Below are positions 26,008 through 35,807 of a stretch of 64,000 bases of DNA, one piece after another. A model generated the notes under the pieces. That model did no database searches. It was not told the DNA's origin and worked only from the letters and a program-made list of their open reading frames with translations. The stretch's first letter is position 1, and every line of letters starts with the position of its first letter. Both the position numbers and the translations under genes were made by a program. This DNA comes from Streptomyces sp. SM10 (GTDB taxonomy: Bacteria > Actinomycetota > Actinomycetes > Streptomycetales > Streptomycetaceae), in assembly GCF_002910915.1 (NCBI RefSeq), contig NZ_NEUF01000175.1, positions 52,001-116,000 of the forward strand. Direction: 5' to 3'.

Positions 26008-27927
26008 GTGACCACGCCAGCCCCCGCCGACGTATCCGCCACGCCCACCGTTCCCGTCCTGGTCGAGCCGACCAGGATCAGGGCGGCCGACGGCTCCGTA
26101 CGGGAGGTGTCCGTGCCGCCGCTCGCCCCGACCGTGCGGCGTGGCTCGCTCGCGGAGATCGTCTTCGACAACGCCCGCCAGGCCCCGTCCGAGGCGGTCC
26201 TCAGCCGTAAGCAGGCCGACGGCAGCTGGCAGGACGTGACCGCCGCCGCGTTCGCCGAGGAGGTCCAGGCGGTCGCCAAGGGGCTGATCGCGGAAGGGCT
26301 CCAGAGCGGTGACCGGCTCGCGATCATGGCCCGTACGACCTACGAGTGGACGCTGCTCGACTTCGCCTCCTGGGCGGCCGGGCTGGTCACCGTGCCCGTC
26401 TACCCCACCTCGTCGGCCTTCCAGACGCGCTGGATCCTCCAGGACTCCGGAGCCGCCGCCTGCGCCGTCGAGACCAAGGAGCAGGGCCGGCTGGTCAGCC
26501 AGGAGCGGCAGCAGCTCGGGGACCTCGCCCACCTCTGGCAGTTCGACACCGGCGCGATCGGCCGGCTGAAGTCGCTCGGCAAGGAGGTCCCCGACGCGGC
26601 GGTCACCGCCCGCCGCGCCGCCCTGGGGCCGGACAGCCCGGCCACCCTCATCTACACCTCGGGCACCACGGGCAGGCCCAAGGGCTGTGTCCTGACACAC
26701 GGGAACTTCTTCGCCGAGGTCGACAACGCCATCGAGCTGCTCCACCCGGTCTTCAGGTCGGTGTCGAAGGACCCCGCCTCCACCCTGCTGTTCCTTCCCC
26801 TCTCCCATGTATTCGGCCGCATGGTCGCGATCGGCTGTCTGCGAGCCCGGGTGCGGCTCGGGCACGCGCCGTCCATCCAGACCGAGGACCTGCTCGCCGA
26901 TCTGGCGGGCTTCGAGCCGTCGTTCCTGCTGGCCATCCCGTACGTCCTGGAGAAGGTCTACAACACCGGCCGGGCCACCGCCGAGAGGATGGGCCGCGCC
27001 TCCTCCTTCGACCGTGCCGCCCGCATCGCGCAGCGCTACGGCGAGGCGGTCGAGGCCGCCGAGCACGGCACGGGCCCCGGCCCGGGCCTCGGGCTGCGTG
27101 CCGCCCGCGCCCTGTACGACCCGCTGGTCTACCGCCGCATCCGCGCCGCGCTGGGCGGGCACGTCAGATACGCGATCTGCGGGGGCTCCCCGCTGGGGCG
27201 CCGGCTCGCCGCCTTCTACGCCGGCGCGGGCATCCAGATCTTCGAGGGCTACGGCCTGACCGAGACCACCGCCGCCGCCACGGTCACCCCGCCCCTCAAG
27301 CCCCGCCTGGGCACGGTGGGCTGGCCCCTGCCGGGCACCGCGGTGCGGATCGCGGACGACGGGGAGGTGCTGCTCAGCGGTGGGCAGGTCTTCCGGGGTT
27401 ACTGGGACACCGAGCGCGGTGAGGCCACGCCGTACCTGGAGGGCGAGTGGTTCCCCACGGGCGACCTGGGGGCCCTGGACGAGGACGGCTACCTCACGAT
27501 CACCGGCCGCAAGAAGGACATCATCATCACGTCCGGCGGCAAGAACGTCACCCCCGCCCCGCTGGAGGACTGGCTGCGTGCCCATCCGCTGGTCAGTCAG
27601 TGCATGGTCGTCGGCGACAACCGGTCGTTCATCAGCGCCCTGATCACGCTCGAGCCGGACGGGCTCGCCCACTGGCGCCGTATGCGGAAGAAGGAGGGCG
27701 TCCCGATGCGGGAGCTCGTCCACGACGAGGAGCTGCGCAACACGCTGCAGCGCGCGGTGGACGAGGCCAACAGGCTCGTCTCGCGCGCCGAGTCGATCCG
27801 CAGGTTCACCGTCCTGCCGGGGGACTTCACCGAGGAGAGCGGACACCTCACGCCTTCGCTCAAGCTGAAGAGGGACGCGATCACGCGGGACTTCGACGCG
27901 GAGATCGAGGAGCTGTACCGGAAGTAG
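26008..27927 (+). CDS. fadD: Long-chain fatty acid-CoA ligase (AMP-forming)
   Basis: A 639-residue adenylate-forming enzyme that activates fatty acids to acyl-CoA. Motifs in order are LIYTSGTTGRPKG (phosphate loop, near residue 215), FEGYGLTETTAA (acyl-binding/adenylation), GEWFPTGDLGALDEDGYLTITGRKKDIIITSGGKNVTP (hinge and C-terminal A8 motif). The catalytic lysine of the C-terminal domain lies in TPSLKLKRDAI. The GTG start is preceded by GAGGAG. Position downstream of the thiolase module suggests a role in feeding it, although the 270-base gap argues for a separate promoter. Confidence 0.92.
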   Translation: MTTPAPADVSATPTVPVLVEPTRIRAADGSVREVSVPPLAPTVRRGSLAEIVFDNARQAPSEAVLSRKQADGSWQDVTAAAFAEEVQAVAKGLIAEGLQSGDRLAIMARTTYEWTLLDFASWAAGLVTVPVYPTSSAFQTRWILQDSGAAACAVETKEQGRLVSQERQQLGDLAHLWQFDTGAIGRLKSLGKEVPDAAVTARRAALGPDSPATLIYTSGTTGRPKGCVLTHGNFFAEVDNAIELLHPVFRSVSKDPASTLLFLPLSHVFGRMVAIGCLRARVRLGHAPSIQTEDLLADLAGFEPSFLLAIPYVLEKVYNTGRATAERMGRASSFDRAARIAQRYGEAVEAAEHGTGPGPGLGLRAARALYDPLVYRRIRAALGGHVRYAICGGSPLGRRLAAFYAGAGIQIFEGYGLTETTAAATVTPPLKPRLGTVGWPLPGTAVRIADDGEVLLSGGQVFRGYWDTERGEATPYLEGEWFPTGDLGALDEDGYLTITGRKKDIIITSGGKNVTPAPLEDWLRAHPLVSQCMVVGDNRSFISALITLEPDGLAHWRRMRKKEGVPMRELVHDEELRNTLQRAVDEANRLVSRAESIRRFTVLPGDFTEESGHLTPSLKLKRDAITRDFDAEIEELYRK

Positions 27928-27929
27928 CC

Positions 27930-28030
27930 GCAACCCTCGCAGGGGTGCGGGGGAGGCCGTCCAGCAGCGGGTTGACGGCCGGGAGCGAGGCCGCGTCCCC
28001 GATCACGAAGAACCGCGCGGGCCGTGGTTC
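27930..28030 (-). pseudogene. Remnant of a siderophore-interacting protein gene
   Basis: On the minus strand, one frame reads RFFVIGDAASLPAVNPLLD followed by GLPRTPARV. This strongly resembles the NAD-binding segment of SIP-family ferric-siderophore reductases (consensus of the form LVGDETALPAI...LEALP). There is no start codon, no flavin-binding half and no C-terminus; the surrounding minus-strand frame has no family resemblance. It is therefore best read as a fragment left by deletion between the ligase and the oxidoreductase genes. Confidence 0.55.
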
Positions 28031-28151
28031 GGGCACCGAGAAGAAGGGGGTTGCGGGCCGGAAACGACCGGCGGCCCGTACGTGGTGGGGGCGGAGGTCC
28101 GGCCCACCGCATACCGTGGAGCCGTCAGGGACGACGACGGAGGTGCCTCGC

Positions 28152-28997
28152 ATGCGGATCGCCACAACGATCTTCCTCACCGACGCGACGATCACGCCGG
28201 TCCGGCTCGCTCGCGAGCTGGAGCAGCGGGGATTCGCCGGTCTGTATCTGCCGGAGCACACGCACATCCCCGTCAGCAGGGAGACGCCGTACCCCGCGGG
28301 CGGCGAACTGCCCGCCGAATACGGCCGTACCCTCGATCCCTTCGTCGCGCTGGCGCAGGCCGCGGCCGTCACCGAGCGGCTGGCCCTCGGTACCGGCATC
28401 ACGCTCATCGCCCAGCACGACCCCATCGACCTGGCGAAGCAGGCGGCCACGCTCGACCACCTCTCCCAAGGCCGCCTGACGCTCGGCATCGGCTTCGGCT
28501 GGAACGTCGAGGAGGCCGCCGACCACGGGGTGGACTGGGCGACCCGACGCGCCCTCGGCAGCGACCGGCTGGCCCTCATGCGGGCCCTGTGGGCGGAGGA
28601 ACCGACGGCGTACGAAGGCGAGTTCGGCTCGGTCCGGGCGAGCCACGCCCATCCGAAGCCGGTGCAGAAGGCGCGCGGCCCGGTGAACGGCCCGCGCACG
28701 CTGATCGGCGGAGCGGCCGGACCGAAGCTGTTCGCGCAGATCGCCCGGGACGCGGACGGCTGGCTGCCGATCGGCGGGCGCCGCCTCTCGGATTCCGTGC
28801 CGAAGCTGCGGGCGGCCTGGGAGGAGGCCGGCCGCGACCCGGAGCAGCTCCAGGTCGTGCCCTACGCCGTCCGGCCCGCTCCGGGGAAGCTCGCGTACTA
28901 CGCGGACCTGGGCGTCGACGAGGTCGTCCTGCAACTGCCCCCGGCCGGGGAGGCCGAGGTGCTGCGCGCACTGGACGCGTACGCGGCGTATCTGTGA
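28152..28997 (+). CDS. LLM class F420-dependent oxidoreductase
   Basis: A 281-residue luciferase-like (TIM-barrel) oxidoreductase expected to use coenzyme F420. Family features are LYLPEHTHIP near residue 35, TGITLIAQHDPIDLAKQAATLD, and GRLTLGIGFGWNVEE. The substrate is unknown. The cofactor precursor is made by the FO synthase encoded 5 kb downstream, but the two are not in one operon. The start at ATG 28152 follows GGAGGTG and gives the standard N-terminus. Confidence 0.9.
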   Translation: MRIATTIFLTDATITPVRLARELEQRGFAGLYLPEHTHIPVSRETPYPAGGELPAEYGRTLDPFVALAQAAAVTERLALGTGITLIAQHDPIDLAKQAATLDHLSQGRLTLGIGFGWNVEEAADHGVDWATRRALGSDRLALMRALWAEEPTAYEGEFGSVRASHAHPKPVQKARGPVNGPRTLIGGAAGPKLFAQIARDADGWLPIGGRRLSDSVPKLRAAWEEAGRDPEQLQVVPYAVRPAPGKLAYYADLGVDEVVLQLPPAGEAEVLRALDAYAAYL

Positions 28998-29133
28998 GAG
29001 ACCTGTGGCCGGAAAGCCACCGGAGGTGATCGTCCGGTGCAACCGCCGGCGCTAAAATCGCATCTATCACCTCCGGACATCAATGGTGCGGCCCGTGTGC
29101 GTGTGTACCCGGCTGCCTGGGAGCGGGAGCACG

Positions 29134-30618
29134 ATGAACAGGCCGTTGCGGCACATAGCCATCTTCTGTGGGCTGCTGATGCTGGCTCTGCTGATCAGGA
29201 CCAACTGGCTGCAGTACGCCAAGAGCGAGGAACTCGCCACCCACGAGCACAACCGCCGGGTCAAGATCACCCAGTTCGCCACCCCGCGCGGGGACATCAT
29301 CGTGGGCGGCAAGGCGATCACGGGGTCGAAGGAGGTCCAGGGGACCGACTTCAAGTACCAGCGCACCTTCAAGCAGGGCGCGATGTACGCCCCTGTCACC
29401 GGCTACGCCTCCCAGGCGCAGGGCATGTCCCTCCTGGAGAAGACGTACGACTCCGTCCTCAGCGGACAGGACGAGCGCTTCGCGTTCCAGCAGGCCAAGG
29501 ACATCCTCACGGGTGAGGAGCGCAAGGGCGGCGACGTGGTCACCACCATCGACCCGAAGGCGCAGGAGACGGCCTACAAGGGTCTGACCGACCTCGACGC
29601 CCGGGGCGCGGTCGTCGCCCTCGAACCGGCGACCGGCAAGGTGCTCGCCATGGTCTCGACGCCCTCGTACGACCCCTCGGTCTTCGCGGGCAACTCCTTC
29701 AAGGAGGGCGACAAGTTCCAGGCGCTGGTCGACGACAAGGGCAAGCCGCTGGCCAACCGCCCGCTGCGCGAGACCTTTCCGCCCGGGTCCACCTTCAAGA
29801 TCCTCACGGCCGCCGCCGCCCTGGAGCACGGTGTCGTCACGGACGTCGACGCCCGGACCGACGCGGCCTCCCCGTACCGGCTGCCGCTGTCGTCGAGCAC
29901 GATCAGCAGCGAGGCGGGCGACGCCACGTGCGACAAGGCGTCGATGAAGACGGCCATGCAGTACTCCTGCAACAACGTCTTCCTGGACGCCGCCCTCAAG
30001 GTGGGCGACAAGGGGATGCGGGAGACGGCCGAGAAGTTCGGCTTCAACGAGGACGTCTACTCCGAGGCCTTCGGCGACATGCTCGCGACGAAGAGCCTCT
30101 ACCCCGAGAAGCTGGACAAGCCGGGCACAGCCCTGACCGGCATGGGGCAGGGCAGCCTCACCAGCACCCCGATGCAGATGGCGATGATCACGGCGGCCCT
30201 CGCCAACGACGGCAAGCTGATGCAGCCGTACGTCGTGGACCAGTTGCGGGGCCCGGACGTGTCCGTCCTGGAGGAGCACGAGCCGCAGCTCATGAGCCAG
30301 GCGGTCTCGGAGGAGACGGCCAAGAAGGTCCAGGAGATGATGGAGTTCACCGCCAAGGAGGGCAGCGCCAAGCGCGCCCTGATCGACGGTGTGACGGTGG
30401 GCGGCAAGACGGGCACGGCGCAGCGCGGCAACGACGTGACCAAGGAGGTCCCGTACGGCTGGTTCGTCTCCTACGGGAAGAACTCCGACGGGCGCTCGGT
30501 GGCGGTCGCGGTCTTCATCGACCCGACGGCGATGGACATCTCCCGCTCGGACATCTCGGGTGGCGGGCTGGGCGCCCCGATCGCCAGGAACGTGATGAAG
30601 GCGGTGCTGGGCAAGTAG
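29134..30618 (+). CDS. Penicillin-binding protein 2-type D,D-transpeptidase
   Basis: A 494-residue class B penicillin-binding protein that crosslinks peptidoglycan outside the membrane. One N-terminal helix (HIAIFCGLLMLALLI) anchors it. The transpeptidase motifs are STFK (Ser219, Lys222), SCN (Ser278) and KTG (Lys425 in GGKTGTAQ). The upstream PBP-dimer domain includes TPRGDIIVGG. No ftsW/rodA partner is adjacent, unlike the pbpA locus, so this is one of the extra PBPs common in Streptomyces. The ATG at 29134 follows GGGAG; an earlier in-frame GTG adds 17 non-conserved residues. Confidence 0.92.
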   Translation: MNRPLRHIAIFCGLLMLALLIRTNWLQYAKSEELATHEHNRRVKITQFATPRGDIIVGGKAITGSKEVQGTDFKYQRTFKQGAMYAPVTGYASQAQGMSLLEKTYDSVLSGQDERFAFQQAKDILTGEERKGGDVVTTIDPKAQETAYKGLTDLDARGAVVALEPATGKVLAMVSTPSYDPSVFAGNSFKEGDKFQALVDDKGKPLANRPLRETFPPGSTFKILTAAAALEHGVVTDVDARTDAASPYRLPLSSSTISSEAGDATCDKASMKTAMQYSCNNVFLDAALKVGDKGMRETAEKFGFNEDVYSEAFGDMLATKSLYPEKLDKPGTALTGMGQGSLTSTPMQMAMITAALANDGKLMQPYVVDQLRGPDVSVLEEHEPQLMSQAVSEETAKKVQEMMEFTAKEGSAKRALIDGVTVGGKTGTAQRGNDVTKEVPYGWFVSYGKNSDGRSVAVAVFIDPTAMDISRSDISGGGLGAPIARNVMKAVLGK

Positions 30619-30631
30619 GACCGTCCGGCCC

Positions 30632-30668
30632 CGACCGCCCGCCCGGCGCATCGCCGGGCGGGCGGTCG
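30632..30668. terminator. Bidirectional terminator between PBP and membrane protein genes
   Basis: Sixteen-base inverted repeat (30632-30647 with 30653-30668) located between two convergent stop codons. Confidence 0.9.
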
Positions 30669-30670
30669 CG

Positions 30671-31852
30671 TCATACGGCGGCGGGGCGGTCCGGCAGCGC
30701 GGAAGGCAGCTCGGGGGCCTCGGGCCGCTCCGCCCGGCCACCCGCCGACCGCAGTGTCACGACCGCGACGACTCCCGCCACCGAACCGACGGTCAGGGCT
30801 GCGGGGACGCCGTTGCCGATGCTCGCCGCCATCTGCACCAGGCCCCAGCGCATGCCCGAGTCCGCCGCGTCGAGCGCGATCCGCAGCAGCTGGCTCGCCA
30901 GCAGCCCGGTGACGGTCGCACAGACGGCCCCCGCCGCCATCGCGGGGACCGTGGCCCGGGTCAGCAGCCCCGGCAGCCACCGCAGCGCCCACCACACCAC
31001 GAGGAGCAGCAGCCCGTCGGCGGCGCGGTACAGCAGCCACCGGTCGAGCGGCGTCCCCGCCGGGCCGTCCCAGCCGCCGAGCAGGAGCCACTGGCGCAGC
31101 AGCTCGCCGGGCTCGGAGAGCAGCCCGCCGGCCGGGGAGAAGCCCTGGATCTCCGCGGCGACCCGCTGGTACGAGAGGACGACCAGGGACAGCGCGACGA
31201 CGAGCGTCCCGGTGGTGGCCGCCAGGCGGGCGGGGCCGGCCGGGACGGCCGTCCGCGGCAGCTCCCCCGCCCCCTTGACAGTGACCCGGGCGGTCAGCAC
31301 GGTGACCACCGCCGCGACGAGCGCCGTGATCACCAGGATCTGCCGGCCGGCGGACGCCATGCCCGCCAGCTGCGGGAGGAAGCGGTAACTGCCGCGCCCC
31401 TGCGCGACGATCAGCCAGGGCGCGGAGACGGTCACCGCCAGCGTCCCGGCGACGATGCCCCAGGCCCAGACGGCCAGCAGGGTGGCCGCTGTCCGGCCGT
31501 TCAGCGGTGGCAGCCTGCGGACGAGGAGCAGCGCCCCCGGCACGAAGAAGGCGAAGACGGCGGCGATACGGATCTGCATCGCGGTCTCGTACAGGGCGAC
31601 GTAGCGGGACCCGTCGGTCCCCCCCGGGTCTCCCGACGCGCTCACCGATCCGGTGCCCCAACGCACCGGGTCCGGGAGGTCGAACGACCAGGGGGACAGC
31701 CAGTGTTCGAGGTCGGCGGCGACCCGCCCGCCGAGGACGTCGGCGGTGCCCCGCAGGTGCAGCGCGTTCACACTCGCACCCGCCCACCACAGGAGTGCCG
31801 TGAGCAGCAGTCCCCCGGCCAGTACCGGTATCGCCGCGCGTCTGTAGGTCAT
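30671..31852 (-). CDS. Polytopic membrane protein of unknown function
   Basis: A 393-residue integral membrane protein with about seven or eight helices, beginning at residues 8-25 and continuing to a last helix near 350-370, with a proline-rich cytosolic tail. An extracytoplasmic loop (about residues 45-85) includes a Trp/Asp-rich stretch (DLEHWLSPWSFDLPDPVRW). I do not recognise a family or catalytic motif. It is separated from the convergent PBP gene only by the shared terminator, and there is no obvious operon partner. Confidence 0.75.
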   Translation of the reverse strand: MTYRRAAIPVLAGGLLLTALLWWAGASVNALHLRGTADVLGGRVAADLEHWLSPWSFDLPDPVRWGTGSVSASGDPGGTDGSRYVALYETAMQIRIAAVFAFFVPGALLLVRRLPPLNGRTAATLLAVWAWGIVAGTLAVTVSAPWLIVAQGRGSYRFLPQLAGMASAGRQILVITALVAAVVTVLTARVTVKGAGELPRTAVPAGPARLAATTGTLVVALSLVVLSYQRVAAEIQGFSPAGGLLSEPGELLRQWLLLGGWDGPAGTPLDRWLLYRAADGLLLLVVWWALRWLPGLLTRATVPAMAAGAVCATVTGLLASQLLRIALDAADSGMRWGLVQMAASIGNGVPAALTVGSVAGVVAVVTLRSAGGRAERPEAPELPSALPDRPAAV

Positions 31853-31947
31853 GGACGTCCCCCGATGTGATGCACCCCGTGATTTCCCCCTGGCGGATGG
31901 GAGGTTACGGGGTGGTGATCACGTGTGGATCACGGCGGCGCGTCGGC

Positions 31948-32907
31948 TCAGACCCGCGACGCCCCGGGCGGGTCGGGGTTCTCGGAGCGCGCGGAGGTCT
32001 CGGACGTCGCGGGTACCTCCGGGGGAGAGAGCTGCTCGGAGCCCTCGGAGCCCTCGGAGCAGCCGTGGCCCTCGGAGAGCTCTGAAGGCTCGGAGGGCGG
32101 GGCCGGATCGGCCTCTCCGGACGGCCCGGTGAGCGCAGGCGGCCCGGTGGGCGCGGACGGCTCGGGAGGCGCGGACGGCTCGGGAGGCGCGGACCGTGCC
32201 GGGAGCGCGGGCTCCTCGCGCGGTGCGGGCGGCTCCGGGACCGCGTACGGCTTCCGGCGTCCTGCGGCGGCCCTGCCGAGCAGCACCGGCAGTTCGGTCA
32301 GGGAGCCGACGCACCAGTCGGCCGTCTCCACGACGTCCGGGTGGTCCGCCCACCAGTGGCCGTACGGGCCACGGCGGATGTGGGCCGTACGCAGTCCCGA
32401 GGACTTCGCCGGGAACAGGTCGTCGGCGGGATGGTCGCCCACGTACAGGGTGTCCTCCGGTGCCGCGCCCGACACCTCCAGCACGCGGGCGAAGAACTCC
32501 CGGTCCGGTTTGGAGACGCCCCACTCCTCCGAGGTGACGACCAGGTCCGCCGGCAGGTCCAGCGCCCGCAGCAGCTCTCCGGCGCGGGCCGTCCGGTCTC
32601 CCGCGACGACGACCCGCATGCCGAGCGAGCGCAGTTCGGCCAGGGCGGGGCGGACGTCGGGGTAGAGGTCGGTCTCGTCCAGGTGCTCGCGGCGGCCGGC
32701 CGCCGCACGGGCCTGGTACGCCTCGGCGACGTCCATGCCGGGGCGCAGGATGCGCAGCGCGTCGGCACCGTCCCGGCCCTGCGCGACCGCGGCGCCGACC
32801 AGCGCGCTGACGGTGTGCGGCGGGACACCGAGCCAGTCGGCCCACGCGGCCCAGTGGCGGTCGTCGCGGACGAGGGTTTCGCCGATGTCGAAGACGATCG
32901 TTTTCAT
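31948..32907 (-). CDS. HAD superfamily hydrolase with a long disordered tail
   Basis: A 319-residue protein. Residues 1-220 are a HAD phosphatase: motif I FDIGETLVRDD, motif II VVAGD (Thr follows), a Lys in the SKPDREFF motif and motif IV YVGDHPADD. In motif I the second Asp of DxDxT is a Glu (DIGET), as in many phosphatase-like HADs. The C-terminal about 95 residues are Pro/Ser/Glu-rich with repeating SEPSE/SEGSE and APPEPS units and are probably disordered. The ATG at 32907 follows a GGAGGGG site. The gene diverges from FO synthase; any functional link is unknown. Confidence 0.85.
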   Translation of the reverse strand: MKTIVFDIGETLVRDDRHWAAWADWLGVPPHTVSALVGAAVAQGRDGADALRILRPGMDVAEAYQARAAAGRREHLDETDLYPDVRPALAELRSLGMRVVVAGDRTARAGELLRALDLPADLVVTSEEWGVSKPDREFFARVLEVSGAAPEDTLYVGDHPADDLFPAKSSGLRTAHIRRGPYGHWWADHPDVVETADWCVGSLTELPVLLGRAAAGRRKPYAVPEPPAPREEPALPARSAPPEPSAPPEPSAPTGPPALTGPSGEADPAPPSEPSELSEGHGCSEGSEGSEQLSPPEVPATSETSARSENPDPPGASRV

Positions 32908-33027
32908 CACCCCTCCGAGCCTACGGGGCAAGAGGGACATAACGGCCAAGGCGCCAGGGCGTAAGGGGTGGTTACGCAGGACAGAGGCCCTGGTCCGGAA
33001 GGAGAGGCGCGCTCGTATGCTCGGATC

Positions 33028-35604
33028 ATGACCGATCCTCAGCGCCCCACGACCAACGCCATGCGGCGCGCCCTCCGGCGGGCCCGCGACGGTGTCGCCC
33101 TCGACGTGGCCGAGGCCGCCGTCCTGCTCCAGGCGCGGGGGGACGATCTGACCGACCTGGCGTCGTCCGCCGCCCGGGTGCGGGACGCGGGGCTCGACGC
33201 GGCGGGCCGGCCGGGAGTGATCACGTACTCCCGCAAGGTCTTCATCCCGCTGACCCGGCTCTGCCGTGACACCTGCCACTACTGCACCTTCGTCACCGTG
33301 CCGGGCAAGCTCCGCAAGGCGGGCCACGGGATGTTCCTGTCACCGGACGAGGTTCTCGACATCGCCCGCAAGGGTGCCGAAAAGGGCTGCAAGGAAGCCC
33401 TGTTCACGCTCGGCGACCGGCCCGAGGACCGATGGCCCGAGGCGAGGGAGTGGCTGGAGGCCGAGGGGTACGACGACACCCTGGCGTATGTCCGGGCCAT
33501 GGCGGTCCGGGTGCTGGAGGAGACGGGGCTGCTGCCGCACCTGAACCCCGGTGTCATGACGTGGACGGACCTCCAGCGGCTGAAGCCCGTCGCCCCCTCC
33601 ATGGGCATGATGCTGGAGACGACGGCGACCCGGCTGTGGTCCGAGAAGGGCGGCCCCCACCACGGCTCCCCGGACAAGGAGCCGGCCGTCCGCCTGCGGG
33701 TGCTGGAGGACGCGGGCCGGTCCAACGTGCCGTTCACCACCGGCATCCTGATCGGGATCGGCGAGTCGTACGAGGAGCGGGCCGACTCCCTCTTCGAGCT
33801 GCGCAAGACGGCCCGCGCCTACCACGGCATCCAGGAAGTCATCGTCCAGAACTTCCGCGCCAAGCCCGACACCGCGATGCGCGGGATGCCGGATGCCGAG
33901 CTGGAGGAGCTGGCCGCCGCGATCGCCGTCGCCCGCCACATCCTCGGCCCCTCGGCCCGAATCCAGGCCCCGCCGAATCTCGTCGACGCCGAGTACGCCC
34001 TGCTGATCGGCGCGGGCATCGACGACTGGGGCGGCGTATCGCCCCTCACCCCGGACCATGTGAACCCCGAGCGCCCCTGGCCGCACATCGACGAACTCGC
34101 GGCCCGCACCGCTGAGTCCGGATTCCAGCTGCGTGAACGCCTGACCATCTACCCGGAGTTCATCCAGCGGGGCGAGCCCTGGCTCGACCCGCGCCTCCTC
34201 CCGCACGTGCGGGCCCTCGCCGACCCGGAGACGGGTCTCGCGAAGGAGGGCGCGATCCCGGCCGGGCTGCCCTGGCAGGAGCCCGACGAGGGCTTCAACG
34301 CCTCCGGCCGCACCGACCTGCACCGCACCATCGACACGGACGGCCGCACCGGCGACCGGCGTGACGACTTCGACGAGGTCTACGGCGACTGGGAGGCCCT
34401 GCGTGAGGCCGCCGCCCCCGGCATGGTGCCCTCCCGTATCGACGCCGACGTACGCCAGGCCCTGAGCCAGGCCGCCGACGACCCCACGAAGCTCACCGAC
34501 GCCCAGGCCCTCGCCCTGCTCCACGCCGACGGCCCGGCGCTGGACGAGCTGTGCCGGATCGCGGACACCCTGCGCCGCGACGTGGTCGGCGACGACGTCA
34601 CGTACATCGTCACCAGGAACATCAACTTCACCAACGTCTGCTACACCGGCTGCCGCTTCTGCGCCTTCGCCCAGCGGCGTACGGACGCCGACGCCTACAC
34701 CCTCTCCCTGGACCAGGTCGCCGACCGTGCCGCACAGGCCTGGGACGTCGGCGCGGTCGAGGTCTGCATGCAGGGCGGTATCCACCCGGACCTGCCCGGC
34801 ACCGCCTACTTCGACATCGCGCGGGCGGTGAAGGAGCGCGTCCCCGGCATGCACGTCCACGCCTTCTCACCGATGGAGGTCGTCAACGGCGCGACCCGCA
34901 CCGGCATGTCCATCCGCGACTGGCTGACCTCCGCCAAGGAGGCCGGCCTCGGCTCGATCCCCGGCACGGCGGCGGAGATCCTCGACGACGAGGTCCGCTG
35001 GATCCTCACCAAGGGGAAGCTGCCGACCGCCGAGTGGCTGGAGGTCATCAGGACCGCCCACGAGACGGGCCTGCGCTCCTCGTCCACGATGATGTACGGC
35101 CACGTCGACCAGCCCCGCCACTGGCTCGGCCACTTCAGGACGCTCGCCCGCCTCCAGCAGGAGACCGGCGGCTTCACGGAGTTCGTCACGCTCCCCTTCA
35201 TCCACACCAACGCCCCGGTCTACCTGGCGGGCATCGCCCGCCCCGGCCCCACCGACCGCGACAACCGGGCCGTCACCGCGATGGCCCGCCTGCTGCTCCA
35301 CCCGCACATCACCAACATCCAGACCAGCTGGGTGAAGCTCGGCGCGGAGGGCGCGGCCGAGATGCTCCGCTCGGGCGCCAACGACCTCGGCGGGACGCTG
35401 ATGGAGGAGACCATCTCGCGCATGGCGGGATCCGGTTACGGCTCCTACCGCTCGATCCAGGACCTCGTCGCCATCGCCGACCTCGCGGGCCGCCCCGCGA
35501 AGCCGCGCACCACGCTCTACGGCGAGGTCCCGGAGGAACGGATCACGGCGGCGGCAGCCTCGGACGGCCACCTGCCGGAGCTGCTGCCGGTGCTGCCGCA
35601 GTAG
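33028..35604 (+). CDS. fbiC: 7,8-didemethyl-8-hydroxy-5-deazariboflavin (FO) synthase, CofG-CofH fusion
   Basis: An 858-residue double radical SAM enzyme making FO, the chromophore of coenzyme F420, from tyrosine and 5-amino-6-ribitylamino-uracil. The CofG half has Cys79, Cys83 and Cys86 (CRDTCHYC); the CofH half has Cys538, Cys542 and Cys545 (CYTGCRFC). Both iron-sulfur triads are intact, and the fusion is the usual actinobacterial architecture. The second half begins near residue 500 after a charged linker. F420 made from this product would serve enzymes such as the LLM-family oxidoreductase at 28152. A hairpin terminator follows the stop. Confidence 0.96.
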   Translation: MTDPQRPTTNAMRRALRRARDGVALDVAEAAVLLQARGDDLTDLASSAARVRDAGLDAAGRPGVITYSRKVFIPLTRLCRDTCHYCTFVTVPGKLRKAGHGMFLSPDEVLDIARKGAEKGCKEALFTLGDRPEDRWPEAREWLEAEGYDDTLAYVRAMAVRVLEETGLLPHLNPGVMTWTDLQRLKPVAPSMGMMLETTATRLWSEKGGPHHGSPDKEPAVRLRVLEDAGRSNVPFTTGILIGIGESYEERADSLFELRKTARAYHGIQEVIVQNFRAKPDTAMRGMPDAELEELAAAIAVARHILGPSARIQAPPNLVDAEYALLIGAGIDDWGGVSPLTPDHVNPERPWPHIDELAARTAESGFQLRERLTIYPEFIQRGEPWLDPRLLPHVRALADPETGLAKEGAIPAGLPWQEPDEGFNASGRTDLHRTIDTDGRTGDRRDDFDEVYGDWEALREAAAPGMVPSRIDADVRQALSQAADDPTKLTDAQALALLHADGPALDELCRIADTLRRDVVGDDVTYIVTRNINFTNVCYTGCRFCAFAQRRTDADAYTLSLDQVADRAAQAWDVGAVEVCMQGGIHPDLPGTAYFDIARAVKERVPGMHVHAFSPMEVVNGATRTGMSIRDWLTSAKEAGLGSIPGTAAEILDDEVRWILTKGKLPTAEWLEVIRTAHETGLRSSSTMMYGHVDQPRHWLGHFRTLARLQQETGGFTEFVTLPFIHTNAPVYLAGIARPGPTDRDNRAVTAMARLLLHPHITNIQTSWVKLGAEGAAEMLRSGANDLGGTLMEETISRMAGSGYGSYRSIQDLVAIADLAGRPAKPRTTLYGEVPEERITAAAASDGHLPELLPVLPQ

Positions 35605-35618
35605 CGGAACGCGGGCTG

Positions 35619-35649
35619 CTTCCGGAGCCGCACGGCCGGGCTCCGGAAG
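35619..35649 (+). terminator. Terminator after fbiC
   Basis: Eleven-base inverted repeat CTTCCGGAGCC (35619-35629) with GGCTCCGGAAG (35639-35649), 14 bases after the stop. Confidence 0.85.
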
Positions 35650-35807
35650 CGGTTGCTCGCAACTGCCGCTCTGCATACGTCACTCACATGGGTGATCCGA
35701 ACCCTTTCGGGCGGGGATGGGTGACACTGCGGACATATGCTCCCGGCAAGATCGGTCCCGATGCTCGGAGTGCTTCGAGCATCAAGAGCCACTCGCAGGA
35801 GTCCCGC

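Noticed and set aside
25594-27933. 779-codon minus-strand open frame opposite the acyl-CoA ligase
   Set aside because: No domain, biased composition and opposite to a gene with all adenylate-forming motifs.
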